Positions 25,026-33,043 of a DNA stretch of 64,000 nt are shown here, in pieces. This DNA comes from Herpetosiphon sp042688385 (GTDB taxonomy: Bacteria > Chloroflexota > Chloroflexia > Chloroflexales > Herpetosiphonaceae). A program made the translations under genes and the position numbers. The notes beneath the pieces were generated by a model, which saw only the letters and a list, made by a program, of their open reading frames with translations, was not told the origin of the DNA and made no database searches. The stretch lies in the NCBI RefSeq assembly GCF_042688385.1, contig NZ_JBHUPY010000017.1, forward strand, positions 124,001-188,000, written 5' to 3'. The stretch's first letter is position 1, and each line of letters starts with the position of its first letter.

Positions 25026-26801
25026 ATGTATACCTTTGCTCGCTTCGAGCAAGCCATTCGCGAGGCCTTGCTTGCCACCAATTTAATTAACGCTGCCGAT
25101 ATTGATTTAGGCGCTCCCAAAGCTGCTGGCGTACAGGCTGATTTAGCGTTGCCATGTTTTCGATCTGCCAAAAGCCGTGGCAGCAATCCAGCCCAAGTTG
25201 CCCAAGAATTAGTCGCCGCGCTGCAATTTGCGTCCGATAGTTTGGTGGCTAGCGCAACGGTTTCTGGCCCCTATGTTAATTTCAATCTCAATCCTCAAGC
25301 CTTTGCCAAAGCCGTCTTGGCCGATGTTCAGGCTGGCGGCGCAACCTACGGCAGCAGCAGCAAAGGCAATCAGCGCAAAGTGATTGTCGAATATTCATCG
25401 CCCAATATCGCCAAGCGCATGCACGTTGGCCATATTCGCTCAACCATCATCGGCCAAGCAATTGCCAATCTTTACCAACGGCTTGGCTACGAAGTGATTC
25501 GCGATAATCACTTGGGCGATTACGGCAAGCAATTTGGAGTTAATATTGCCGCCACGATTCGCTTTGGTAAACCCGAAGGCGAAGGCGAAGCCGTTTTGGC
25601 TGCAATCGAAGAGCAATACAAACGCTACAATTTGCTGATGAAGGGTGCAAATCCCGATGATGCCGATTACGATCCCGATGCTGAAGTTGATTTAGACGAT
25701 GAAGCGCGGGCTTGGTCGCTCAAATTAGAGCAAGGCGATCCCCAAGCGCTTGAGCTGTGGCAATGGATGGTTGATCTGACCAAAACCGCCAATCAGCCCA
25801 ATTATGATCGCTTGGGCGTGCAATTTGATGTGCAGCATGGCGAAAGTTTTTACAAAGATATGCTGGGCGAAATCATCAACGATGCAGGCGAGAGCGAGCT
25901 TGCTGAGCGTGATGGCAAAGCAATTATTGTCAAAGATTTGCCCGACCATCGCGGCAAAAAATTACCAACCTTTTTGATTCAGCGCTCTGATGGTGGCACG
26001 CTCTACATTACCCGCGATATTGCTACGATCAAATATCGCGAGCAAACCTATAATCCCGATGCAATGATTTATATCGTGGGCCAGCCCCAAGAATTGCATT
26101 TTCGCCAAACCTTCGCGATTAGCAAAGCCTTGGGCTACACCGATGCCGAATTAATTCATATTTCGTTTGGCACGGTCTTTGATGCGCAGGGCCAGCCACT
26201 TTCCACCCGCAAGGGCAATATGATTTATCTCGAAACCTTGCTCGATGAAGCCCGCAATCGGGCCAAGGCGCTGATTGAGCAAAAAATGAGCGAAGGCAAA
26301 ACCCAACTTACCACCGATTTGATCGATCAGGTGGCCGAGCAAGTTGGGGTTGGCGCGGTGATGTACAACGATTTGTACCAAGATACCAAGCGTAATATCA
26401 CCGTGGATTGGGATCGCATGTTGGCCTTTGAGGGCAATAGTTCGCCCTATTTGCAATATATGCATGCCCGCTGCTGCTCGATTTTGCGCGATTTTGGCGA
26501 ATTGCCCGCCAACTACGATGGCAGCTTGTTGAGCCACCCTGCCGAAACTGGCTTGCTCAAAGAGTTGGCCCGTTTGCCACAAATTATTGAAGAAGCAGCT
26601 GCACGCTATGCGCCATTTGTGGTGGCCGATTGGCTGTATGCCACGGCCCGCGCCTTCTCGGCTTTCTACGATGCATGCTCGGTACTCAAAGCCGAAACAC
26701 CCGAATTGCGGGTTGCGCGCGGCCATTTGGTAGCGGCAACGGCCCAAGCCTTACGCAACGGCCTAAGTTTGCTCTCAATCGCCGCTCCCGAACGGATGTA
26801 A
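25026..26801 (+). CDS. argS: Arginyl-tRNA synthetase
   Basis: A 591-residue class I synthetase charging tRNA-Arg. It has the ArgRS N-terminal Add-1 domain, VEYSSPNIAKRMHVGHIRST with the HIGH motif as HVGH (residues 133-136), DNHLGDYGKQFG, TLYITRDIATIKYR, and STRKGN (393-398) in the KMSKS position. The C-terminal DALR anticodon-binding domain contains YMHARCCSILRDFG and ends LLSIAAPERM. TTGGAG lies 9 bases before the ATG. All signatures are intact, so this is the working housekeeping enzyme, in contrast to the paralogue at 28159-29889. Confidence 0.96.
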   Translation: MYTFARFEQAIREALLATNLINAADIDLGAPKAAGVQADLALPCFRSAKSRGSNPAQVAQELVAALQFASDSLVASATVSGPYVNFNLNPQAFAKAVLADVQAGGATYGSSSKGNQRKVIVEYSSPNIAKRMHVGHIRSTIIGQAIANLYQRLGYEVIRDNHLGDYGKQFGVNIAATIRFGKPEGEGEAVLAAIEEQYKRYNLLMKGANPDDADYDPDAEVDLDDEARAWSLKLEQGDPQALELWQWMVDLTKTANQPNYDRLGVQFDVQHGESFYKDMLGEIINDAGESELAERDGKAIIVKDLPDHRGKKLPTFLIQRSDGGTLYITRDIATIKYREQTYNPDAMIYIVGQPQELHFRQTFAISKALGYTDAELIHISFGTVFDAQGQPLSTRKGNMIYLETLLDEARNRAKALIEQKMSEGKTQLTTDLIDQVAEQVGVGAVMYNDLYQDTKRNITVDWDRMLAFEGNSSPYLQYMHARCCSILRDFGELPANYDGSLLSHPAETGLLKELARLPQIIEEAAARYAPFVVADWLYATARAFSAFYDACSVLKAETPELRVARGHLVAATAQALRNGLSLLSIAAPERM

Positions 26802-26810
26802 AAACCGATC

Positions 26811-26948
26811 CACGAAGCGCACGAAGGACACGAAGAATTGAAACCACGAAGAACGCGAAGGTGTGATGCTATTGGCTATCGGAGATTGGGTGAAATAGCC
26901 CAAGTTCAAAGTTAATCGCCCTTTGTGCTCTTCGTGCGCTTCGTGGTT
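26811..26948. repeat. CACGAAG-type repeat element, copy upstream of methyltransferase
   Basis: A block of CACGAAG words (26811-26860) and its inverse (CTTTGTGCTCTTCGTGCGCT, 26921-26948) flank about 60 bases containing GGGTGAAATAGCCCAAGTTC. A related element with the same order and the shared phrase CAAGTTCAA-GTTA-TCGC follows the methyltransferase gene at 27853-27994. The terminal arms are inverted, so it resembles a miniature mobile element. Confidence 0.7.
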
Positions 26949-27050
26949 AAAAAACTCTACGTTAAAAATCGGGCCTGATGCCATGGGAACTTGGCGAAAT
27001 AGCCCAAGGCCAATCGCAATTCGTGGATCAATGTTCAAAGAGGGCTTTCA

Positions 27051-27842
27051 ATGACTGATTCAAGCATAGTCTGGGTTGATGAAGCGAGCCGTTATGATCA
27101 AGCTCGTCCGACAGCACCAGTTGTCCTTGTCGATCTTTTGATGCAGCTCAGCCATACGCCTCGCCCAGCGTTGGTCGTGGATTTGGGCTGTGGTACTGGG
27201 CGCTCAACGATAATCTGGGCTGATCGTGCTGAGCGGGTGATTGGGATCGAGCCGAGTGCTGATATGCGCAATGTGGCTATCAGCAAGCTCGCAGCCGATT
27301 CCTGTATCAGCTATCAGGCTGGAGTTGGCCATCAAACAGGCATCGATTCAAGTAGTGCCGATATTGTGACCTGTGCCCAAGCCTTACATTGGATGGAACC
27401 AAGCTCAACGCTAGCCGAAATTGCCCGTATTCTGCGGCCCGGCGGTGTTTTTGCTGCCTACGACTATCATTGGCCACCAACGATTCATTGGGAACTCGAT
27501 CAGATTTTTCAGCAGGTCGATCAGCGTTTTGAGCAACTGATTGAACGTCGCGCCACCCCAACAGACCATCCAGGCTGGGATAAGCAGCATCGCCAGCGGA
27601 TGCAGGCAAGTGGCCTTTTTCAACATACACTAGAACTGACGCTGCATCATTGCGAATATGGCGCTGCGCAGCGCTTTATCGACCTAATTCTGAGCAGCGG
27701 CTATCACTATCATCTCAAAAATGGCACTCTAACTGAGCAAGAGCTTGGCTTTGATCAGCTTAAACAAGCAGCCCACGATCTGATTGGCCCCCAGCCAATT
27801 GCCTGGTATTTCAGCTATCAAGTGTGCATTGGCATTCACTAA
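27051..27842 (+). CDS. Class I SAM-dependent methyltransferase
   Basis: A 263-residue methyltransferase of the Methyltransf_11 type. Motif I is VVDLGCGTGRST (about residues 42-53), followed by VIGIEPSADM (acidic SAM-ribose residue), ADIVTCAQALHWM (motif II/III) and ARILRPGGVFAAYDYHW. Such enzymes act on small molecules or other substrates; nothing here shows which. It stands alone between two related CACGAAG repeat elements and between argS and its degenerate paralogue, which suggests insertion or rearrangement at this place. No strong ribosome site is visible, but GAGGGC lies about 6 bases upstream of the ATG. Confidence 0.85.
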   Translation: MTDSSIVWVDEASRYDQARPTAPVVLVDLLMQLSHTPRPALVVDLGCGTGRSTIIWADRAERVIGIEPSADMRNVAISKLAADSCISYQAGVGHQTGIDSSSADIVTCAQALHWMEPSSTLAEIARILRPGGVFAAYDYHWPPTIHWELDQIFQQVDQRFEQLIERRATPTDHPGWDKQHRQRMQASGLFQHTLELTLHHCEYGAAQRFIDLILSSGYHYHLKNGTLTEQELGFDQLKQAAHDLIGPQPIAWYFSYQVCIGIH

Positions 27843-28158
27843 ATAGGCTAAAACCACGAAGAATTGGAACCGCGAAGATCACGAAGGCTGAAGCTCTTGG
27901 CTTTTGGCGTTAGGCTATTGGCTATTGTGCTTGGCGGGAAATTGCTCAAGTTCAACGTTACTCGCTCTTCGTGCGCTTCGTGCTCTTCGTGGTTAAAAAT
28001 CACCCTCCCAACCTCTATTTTGACTTTTGACTTCTGACTTTTGACTTTCTATAAATCCGTCTTACGCCCGACCAATTTAGGACTTACGAATTGCTGACAT
28101 TATGTTAGGATATAACGTCGATACGACCAACATTTGCTAGCCTGATTTGGAGCCTGAG
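27843..28158. repeat. CACGAAG-type repeat element and spacer before the second argS
   Basis: The element at 27853-27994 mirrors that at 26811-26948: CACGAAG words, an AT/GGCTATTGG middle and an inverted CTTCGTGCGCTTCGTG arm. At about 28018-28050 is the phrase TGACTTTTGACTTCTGAC, a tandem word also hinted at near 8055. The promoter of the argS paralogue should lie in 28080-28150, where AGGATATAACG gives a possible -10 region. Confidence 0.65.
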
Positions 28159-29889
28159 ATGGACACTTTTGCTCGTTTTGAGCAAGCCATTCGTGATGCA
28201 TTGCTTGACACCACGTTAATAACTGCCGATTTGATCGATTTAGTCGCTCCCAAAGCCACGGGCGTGCAGGCTGATTTGGCCTTGCCATGTTTTCGGGCTG
28301 CCAAAATGCGCGCAAGTAATCCAGCCCAATTTGCTCAGACCCTAGCAAATGCGCTTAAATTTAGCCACGAGAGCCTCGTCCTAAAAGCCACAGCCTTGGG
28401 CGCGTATGTCAACTTTTCGCTCAACCCAATAACCTTTGCTCAATCGGTACTGAACGATATTGGCCAAGGGAAAGCCGCCTATGGCCGTAGCAATCGCGGC
28501 CAACAACAAGCAGTGGTGGTTGATTATTCGTCGCCAAACATTGCCAAACGCATGCGCGTCGACCATATGCGCTCGACCATGATTGGCCAAGCGATTGTGA
28601 ATATCTATCGTTCGCTGGGCTATCAAGTGATTCGGATGAACCACTGGGGCGATTATGATCCGCAATTGGGCATTTCGCTGGCTGCAATGCAGCATTTTCA
28701 GCATCGCAATGGTAATGGCGAAAGCATGTTGGCCTCGTTGGAGCAACAAGCTCAGCAATATCAAGCCGATGATCAAGTGCACGATTTGGCCCAAGCATGG
28801 GCGAGCAAACTGGCCAGCGGCGAGCCACAAGCAATCAGCTTGTTGCAACAATTGGTCGATTTGAGCTTGAACGCCAATCAAGCCAATTATCGGCGCTTGG
28901 GCGTGGCCTTCGATGTGCAACATTGCGAAAGTTTCTATGCCCGCGAAGCCCAAGTTGTGATCAAAGAAGCTTTGCACTACCAGATTGCCCAGCTCGATAG
29001 CCATGTGGCAATCGTCAAAGATTTGCTCGACGAACAGGGCAAGGCCTTGCCAACCTTGTTGCTCAATCGCTCTGATGGTAGTACGCTCTACATTACCCGC
29101 GATATTGCCGCAATCAAATATCGCGAAGCGCTCTATCAACCAAGCAAGATTATTTATGTGGTCAAGCAGGCCCAAGAATTGCATTTTCGCCAAGCCTTTA
29201 CGATTAGCAAAACCCTAGGCTACACCAAAGCCGATTTGGCTCACGTGGCTTGTGGCATGATTTTGGGGCCGGAAGGTCGCGCGAATCCGCACCCACGCTT
29301 TAGCACCACAATCTACTTGGAGCCATTGTTGGATGAAGCCTGTGCGCGGGCCAAAACCCTGCTCAAACAAAAAGCGATCGAAGCCAAAACTGCCTTTACC
29401 AGCGAATGGCTCAACGAGGTTGCTGAACAAGTTGGGGTTGGTGCGGTCATCTATCACAATTTGCAGCACGACCCTGCCCACGATGTGGTCGTCGATTGGG
29501 ATCGGATGTTGGCGTTTGATGGCAATAGCGCGGCCTACATTCAATATATGCATGCCCGCTGCTGCTCAATTTTGCGCGATTTTGGGCGGTTGCCGCAAAA
29601 TTACAATGGCCGCGAGCTAACCTACCCAGCCGAGCAAGCCTTGTTGAAAGAGCTAGCACGCTTGCCGCAAGTCGTTGTTGATGCTGCTGAGCGCTATGCG
29701 CCGTCAGTGGTGGCCGATTGGCTGTATGCCACCGCCAAAGCCTTTGCAATTTTCTATGATGCTTGCCCAGTTTTGAAGGCCGAAACCTTGGCGCTGCGGG
29801 CTGCCCGTGGCCAATTGGTTGCAGCCACAGCTCAAGCCTTGCGCAACGGTTTGGGTTTACTCTCGATTGCCGCTCCTGAACGCATGTAA
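28159..29889 (+). CDS. Arginyl-tRNA synthetase paralogue with both catalytic signatures lost
   Basis: A 576-residue full-length open frame, closely similar to argS across its length: same N-terminus (DTFARFEQAIRDALL), same DYSSPNIAKRM lead-in, same DALR domain (QYMHARCCSILRDFG) and same end (LLSIAAPERM). HVGH is changed to RVDH (residues 133-136), DNHLGDYGKQFG to MNHWGDYDPQLG, and the STRKGN loop is replaced by NPHPRFSTT (376-384). These residues hold ATP and the adenylate, so aminoacylation should be abolished or very weak, while the anticodon-binding domain looks intact. No stop or frameshift is present, which argues for selection. The start aligns with argS; TTGGAG is 6 bases upstream. The role may be regulatory or tRNA-binding; that is inference. 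Confidence 0.88.
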   Translation: MDTFARFEQAIRDALLDTTLITADLIDLVAPKATGVQADLALPCFRAAKMRASNPAQFAQTLANALKFSHESLVLKATALGAYVNFSLNPITFAQSVLNDIGQGKAAYGRSNRGQQQAVVVDYSSPNIAKRMRVDHMRSTMIGQAIVNIYRSLGYQVIRMNHWGDYDPQLGISLAAMQHFQHRNGNGESMLASLEQQAQQYQADDQVHDLAQAWASKLASGEPQAISLLQQLVDLSLNANQANYRRLGVAFDVQHCESFYAREAQVVIKEALHYQIAQLDSHVAIVKDLLDEQGKALPTLLLNRSDGSTLYITRDIAAIKYREALYQPSKIIYVVKQAQELHFRQAFTISKTLGYTKADLAHVACGMILGPEGRANPHPRFSTTIYLEPLLDEACARAKTLLKQKAIEAKTAFTSEWLNEVAEQVGVGAVIYHNLQHDPAHDVVVDWDRMLAFDGNSAAYIQYMHARCCSILRDFGRLPQNYNGRELTYPAEQALLKELARLPQVVVDAAERYAPSVVADWLYATAKAFAIFYDACPVLKAETLALRAARGQLVAATAQALRNGLGLLSIAAPERM

Positions 29890-29902
29890 TTTCCCCATGG
29901 TT

Positions 29903-29939
29903 GGCAATGGCTCATTAATTGCAATAATTGGCCATTGCC
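29903..29939 (+). terminator. Hairpin after the argS paralogue
   Basis: GGCAATGGC (29903-29911) pairs with GCCATTGCC (29931-29939) over 9 bases with a 19-base AT-rich loop. There is no T run, so it is at best a weak terminator or a processing or pausing structure. Confidence 0.4.
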
Positions 29940-30041
29940 GCTGCTCCAACCCTTCAACTTAGCGCCGCGCCCCGTTTGCAACGTTTACGCCAAACCCGCG
30001 TACATATCCACGAGAGCCACACCAATAAAGGAGTGTGATTC

Positions 30042-30329
30042 ATGATTAAAGTTCTGCTCATTGGATTGGTACTTTGTGCTGTTGTGCTGATCGTTGGCTT
30101 GGTCATTGTGGCCTTGGTTGCCAAAAAATTCGTCCATACCCGCAATTTCAAAGGCTTATATAACCAATTTGCCTATCGCTTCAAAGGCTCGAAGCATTCC
30201 TATCGCTCAAACGATCACTATTATCAATCCCACGATTACAACCATTATCGGCCAAAATATAAGAAAAAGCACTACTATGGCCGCCGCCATGATCACGATG
30301 ATGATTATGATGACGATGACGACGATTAG
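30042..30329 (+). CDS. Small single-pass membrane protein with acidic C-terminal tail
   Basis: A 95-residue protein: one transmembrane helix (about 3-27, VLLIGLVLCAVVLIVGLVIVALVA), then a cationic, Tyr/His/Lys-rich segment (YYQSHDYNHYRPKYKKKHYYGRRHDH) and a final run of Asp residues. No family is recognised. AAGGAG lies about 10 bases before the ATG. It is the first of four small membrane-protein genes in a row; it lacks the W-terminated tail of the other three but shares the sequence style SYRSNDHYYQ with the third (HYRSNGQRRYQ). The charge-segregated tail could bind metal or polyanions; this is inference. Confidence 0.75.
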   Translation: MIKVLLIGLVLCAVVLIVGLVIVALVAKKFVHTRNFKGLYNQFAYRFKGSKHSYRSNDHYYQSHDYNHYRPKYKKKHYYGRRHDHDDDYDDDDDD

Positions 30330-30372
30330 AACCTAGCCAATGATGTTGAAAACTTCATGAGAGGAACACGCA

Positions 30373-30699
30373 ATGAATTTTTCGTTTCAACTTGATAGGG
30401 GAGGATTTTGCTGCTGTATTCCTCTCTTATTCATCGGCTTCTTGTTTTTCGTTGCAATCAAAAAGCGCTATGGCCTGCCTAATCAACCCAATTCGCATAA
30501 CAATAGCTATGGCAGCACTGGCTATATCTACGGCTCTAGCAACGATTCGGATAACTCTAGCTATTGGGGTTCTAGTTCCAGTAGCGATTCAAACTGGAGT
30601 TCCGATAGTTATAGCGGCGATTCGGGCGGCTCGTGGTCGAGCGATTCGAGCAGCAGTTCATCCGATAGCAGCAGCGGCGATTCAAGCGGCTCGTGGTAA
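30373..30699 (+). CDS. Small membrane protein with Ser/Asp/Gly tail ending GDSSGSW
   Basis: A 108-residue protein with a hydrophobic helix (about 12-30, CCCIPLLFIGFLFFVAI), a positive stop (KKR), then about 70 residues of Ser/Asp/Asn/Gly/Trp low-complexity sequence: repeats of WSSDS and SGDSGGSW, ending exactly in SGDSSGSW. A Cys cluster CCC lies at the membrane face. It is unrecognised. GAGAGGA lies about 8 bases before the ATG. The tail style and exact terminus are shared with the next two genes, which points to a common partner or assembly. Confidence 0.75.
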   Translation: MNFSFQLDRGGFCCCIPLLFIGFLFFVAIKKRYGLPNQPNSHNNSYGSTGYIYGSSNDSDNSSYWGSSSSSDSNWSSDSYSGDSGGSWSSDSSSSSSDSSSGDSSGSW

Positions 30700-30730
30700 C
30701 AATACGCTAGTGAGTTAAGGGGGAAGTTGG

Positions 30731-31201
30731 ATGTATCAGGAGCCTTCAATTATGTTTAGTATTGTACCAATTCTGGTAATCGGGTTGTTTATTTTTGCGT
30801 TTGTGATGATTGTGAGTAACTTGCTCAAAGGTGGCAATTCACACTATCGCTCAAATGGGCAACGCCGCTATCAGCAGCATCATAACTCATCGTTTCATCA
30901 CAATCACCACCATTCTGATCATTCGCATACAGGCGCTGATCTAGCAACAGGGATGTATATCGGCCAGTCGCTGGATTCCAACCAGAATTCTGGTTGGTCG
31001 AACGACAGTAGCTCAAACTTTGATAGTGGGTCGTGGTCGAATAACGATTCGGGCAGTTCTGCGAGCTTTGATAGCGGTTCATGGTCGAGTGGCGATTCTG
31101 GTGGCTCGTGGTCAAGTGGCGATTCTGGTGGCTCGTGGTCGAGCGATTCCAGCAGCAGTTCATCCGATAGCTCTAGCGGCGATTCAAGCGGCTCGTGGTA
31201 A
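30731..31201 (+). CDS. Membrane protein with His-rich segment and GDSSGSW tail
   Basis: A 156-residue protein with one transmembrane helix (about 9-32, IVPILVIGLFIFAFVMIVSNLL), a His-rich stretch (QQHHNSSFHHNHHHSDHSH, about 48-66) that may bind metal, and a long Ser/Asp/Gly tail with the unit SGDSGGSWS repeated before the terminus SGDSSGSW. The tail of about 90 residues is low complexity. The start may be ATG 30731 (after GGGGGAAG) or ATG 30752; I list the first. It is followed after a few bases by the next tailed gene. Confidence 0.72.
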   Translation: MYQEPSIMFSIVPILVIGLFIFAFVMIVSNLLKGGNSHYRSNGQRRYQQHHNSSFHHNHHHSDHSHTGADLATGMYIGQSLDSNQNSGWSNDSSSNFDSGSWSNNDSGSSASFDSGSWSSGDSGGSWSSGDSGGSWSSDSSSSSSDSSSGDSSGSW

Positions 31202-31215
31202 AAGGAATGATTGTG

Positions 31216-31623
31216 ATGGTGGAAAAACTTGCTCCGCATAAACCAACCGTAATCGTGTGGCTTGGCTCGTTAAGCTTGATCATTCTGCAACTGCTTTTGC
31301 CGTTTGGCATGCTGAATCTGCTTTTGGCAATTGTGACGGTTCCAACGTTGCTTTTGTCGAGTTATGCGCTCTGGATCATATTTTTTCCTCCGCGCTCGTT
31401 ACAAGCGCGCTTAGAGCCGCGACGCGCGCACGACCCAACAATTGCGCGTAAAAAGCCGCGTTGGCGCTACAATACCTATCAAGATCCAGCTGTTCATTTG
31501 CCAAACGTCTTGCACACCCCGATTGATCCAGATTTTTTTGAACTTGAGCCATTGACTTCAAGTGGTGCTGATTCAGGCGGTTCGTGGGCGAGCAAGAGCG
31601 GCGATTCAAGCGGTTCGTGGTAA
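31216..31623 (+). CDS. Two-helix membrane protein ending in GDSSGSW
   Basis: A 135-residue protein with a hydrophobic hairpin region (about 13-58, VIVWLGSLSLIILQLLLPFG and LLLAIVTVPTLLLSSYALWIIF), a basic middle part (RSLQARLEPRRAHD, KKPRWRY) and a short tail with SGGSWASKSGDSSGSW. AAAGGA just upstream, 9 bases before the ATG at 31216, decides the start; the longer frame would overlap the preceding gene. It is unlike the preceding proteins in the body but keeps the same last seven residues, so the tail was conserved while the body differs. Confidence 0.74.
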   Translation: MVEKLAPHKPTVIVWLGSLSLIILQLLLPFGMLNLLLAIVTVPTLLLSSYALWIIFFPPRSLQARLEPRRAHDPTIARKKPRWRYNTYQDPAVHLPNVLHTPIDPDFFELEPLTSSGADSGGSWASKSGDSSGSW

Positions 31624-31672
31624 TGCCAAGTTGAGCCATGGTACAATTGGCGCATAGGAAAGGGATCTACCG

Positions 31673-33043
31673 ATGCGCCGATTGTTGTGTTTACTCTTAA
31701 TCCTGCTGGTTTGGCCACGGCCTGTGCTTGCCCAAGCCGAACTTCCCCAATGGCTCGAACGCAAAACCACCTATATTTCAATTTTGTATCCTCAAGGCAG
31801 CGAAGCTGAGGCCCAGCGCTACGCTGGCTATAGCGACCCGATTTACGAGGAAGTGACGGCGATCATTGGCTATCGGCCTGCGCCACCACTGACCCTGCGA
31901 ATCTACCCCACCAAAGAACTCTATCAACAGGTTAATCCGGCGGCGCGCTACCTCGAAGGCATTGTGGCTCACGCCCACACTGGGCGGCGCGAAATTAGCA
32001 TTGCAGTGCAACAAACCCTTGGCATGAGCGATGAGGAATTGCGCAACAATGTGCGCCATGAATTGATGCATATTATTGCCGCTGAGCTTTCCGATGGCCG
32101 TTTGAGCACGATGTGGCAAGAGGGTATCGCTCAATATGTGGAAGTGCCTACCAGCCAAAGTGGCTACAAAATTGCCTTGCTCAAACAAGCCGTCGAAAAT
32201 AACCAACTAGCGCCATGGCGAACTTTAGATAGCGCTGGTGCAGTCTACGATAATCCGGCCTTGGGCTATCCCCAAAGTTGGTCGATGGTCTCGTTTTTGA
32301 TTCAGCGCTATGGCATGGCACGCTTTTTGGCCTTTTTAGAGGCCTTGCGCACTGCCAGCGGCTATCGTTCAGCGCTTAGCCAAGCCTATAGCCTCAGTGC
32401 CGAAAGCCTCGAAAGCGAATGGCTAGCCCAATTGCCAACCTGGATCGATGGTGGCTGGAAACAGGCTCCGAGTGTAGCTTTTGATCAAGCAAGCATTGAA
32501 ACGGCGATCGCTGCTGGCCAGTATAGCGAAGCCTTGGCTGCTGCCGAAACTGCCCTGACAATCAAGGATGATCCGGCGATTGCGGCCTTGCGTGAGCAGG
32601 CGCGCAAAGGTGTGCAAGCTGAAGATGCAGCTGCCGCCGCGCGGGTAGCGCTGTTGGAAGGTCGCTATGCCGAAGCCAAAACTTCGATTGAGCAAGCCTT
32701 GCCGCTGTTTGCCGATTTGGCCCAAATTGAGCGCCAAAAAGTGCTCAACGATTATTTGCAACGGGCAGAACAAGGCTTAAAAGCTCAGCAATTGCTCGAA
32801 ACCGCCCGCCGCGATTTGAACGGCATTCGGATTGTTGCGGCGCGCAAAAATATTGAGCAAGCCGCCAATTTATTTAGCCAACTTGGCGATAGCAATGGCC
32901 GCAACCAAGCAGCAGAATTGCTTGAATCGCTTAATCTGCGACTCAAAATTGTTGGAATTGGGCTGATTATCTTGGTGGGGCTGGGATTGGCTTGGAATAT
33001 TGATCGGCGGCGGGCAATGCGCAAACGTATGTTGCCGTTGTAG
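31673..33043 (+). CDS. Peptidase MA-like (gluzincin) membrane-anchored protein with TPR-like region
   Basis: A 456-residue secreted or membrane protein. A signal peptide MRRLLCLLLILLVWPRPVLA is followed by a metallopeptidase domain with HELMH (in NVRHELMHIIAAE, near residue 125) and the third ligand in WQEGIAQYVE, the pattern of the peptidase MA family. Residues about 275-420 are helical repeats (AIAAGQYSEALAAAETALT, LLEGRYAEAKTSIEQAL). A transmembrane helix near the end (IVGIGLIILVGLGLAWNI) with a basic tail anchors it with the enzyme outside. Its substrate is unknown. Whether the tailed membrane proteins just upstream are connected with it is speculation. Confidence 0.85.
   Translation: MRRLLCLLLILLVWPRPVLAQAELPQWLERKTTYISILYPQGSEAEAQRYAGYSDPIYEEVTAIIGYRPAPPLTLRIYPTKELYQQVNPAARYLEGIVAHAHTGRREISIAVQQTLGMSDEELRNNVRHELMHIIAAELSDGRLSTMWQEGIAQYVEVPTSQSGYKIALLKQAVENNQLAPWRTLDSAGAVYDNPALGYPQSWSMVSFLIQRYGMARFLAFLEALRTASGYRSALSQAYSLSAESLESEWLAQLPTWIDGGWKQAPSVAFDQASIETAIAAGQYSEALAAAETALTIKDDPAIAALREQARKGVQAEDAAAAARVALLEGRYAEAKTSIEQALPLFADLAQIERQKVLNDYLQRAEQGLKAQQLLETARRDLNGIRIVAARKNIEQAANLFSQLGDSNGRNQAAELLESLNLRLKIVGIGLIILVGLGLAWNIDRRRAMRKRMLPL

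Noticed and set aside
28549..28570. Treating the second ArgRS as a pseudogene
   Set aside because: There is no stop, frameshift or truncation in 576 codons and the rest of the protein is well conserved, so a working non-charging protein is more likely.
30825..31239. Minus-strand open frames opposite the Ser/Asp-rich genes
   Set aside because: They arise from the low-complexity repeats read backwards; the plus-strand genes have ribosome sites and membrane helices.
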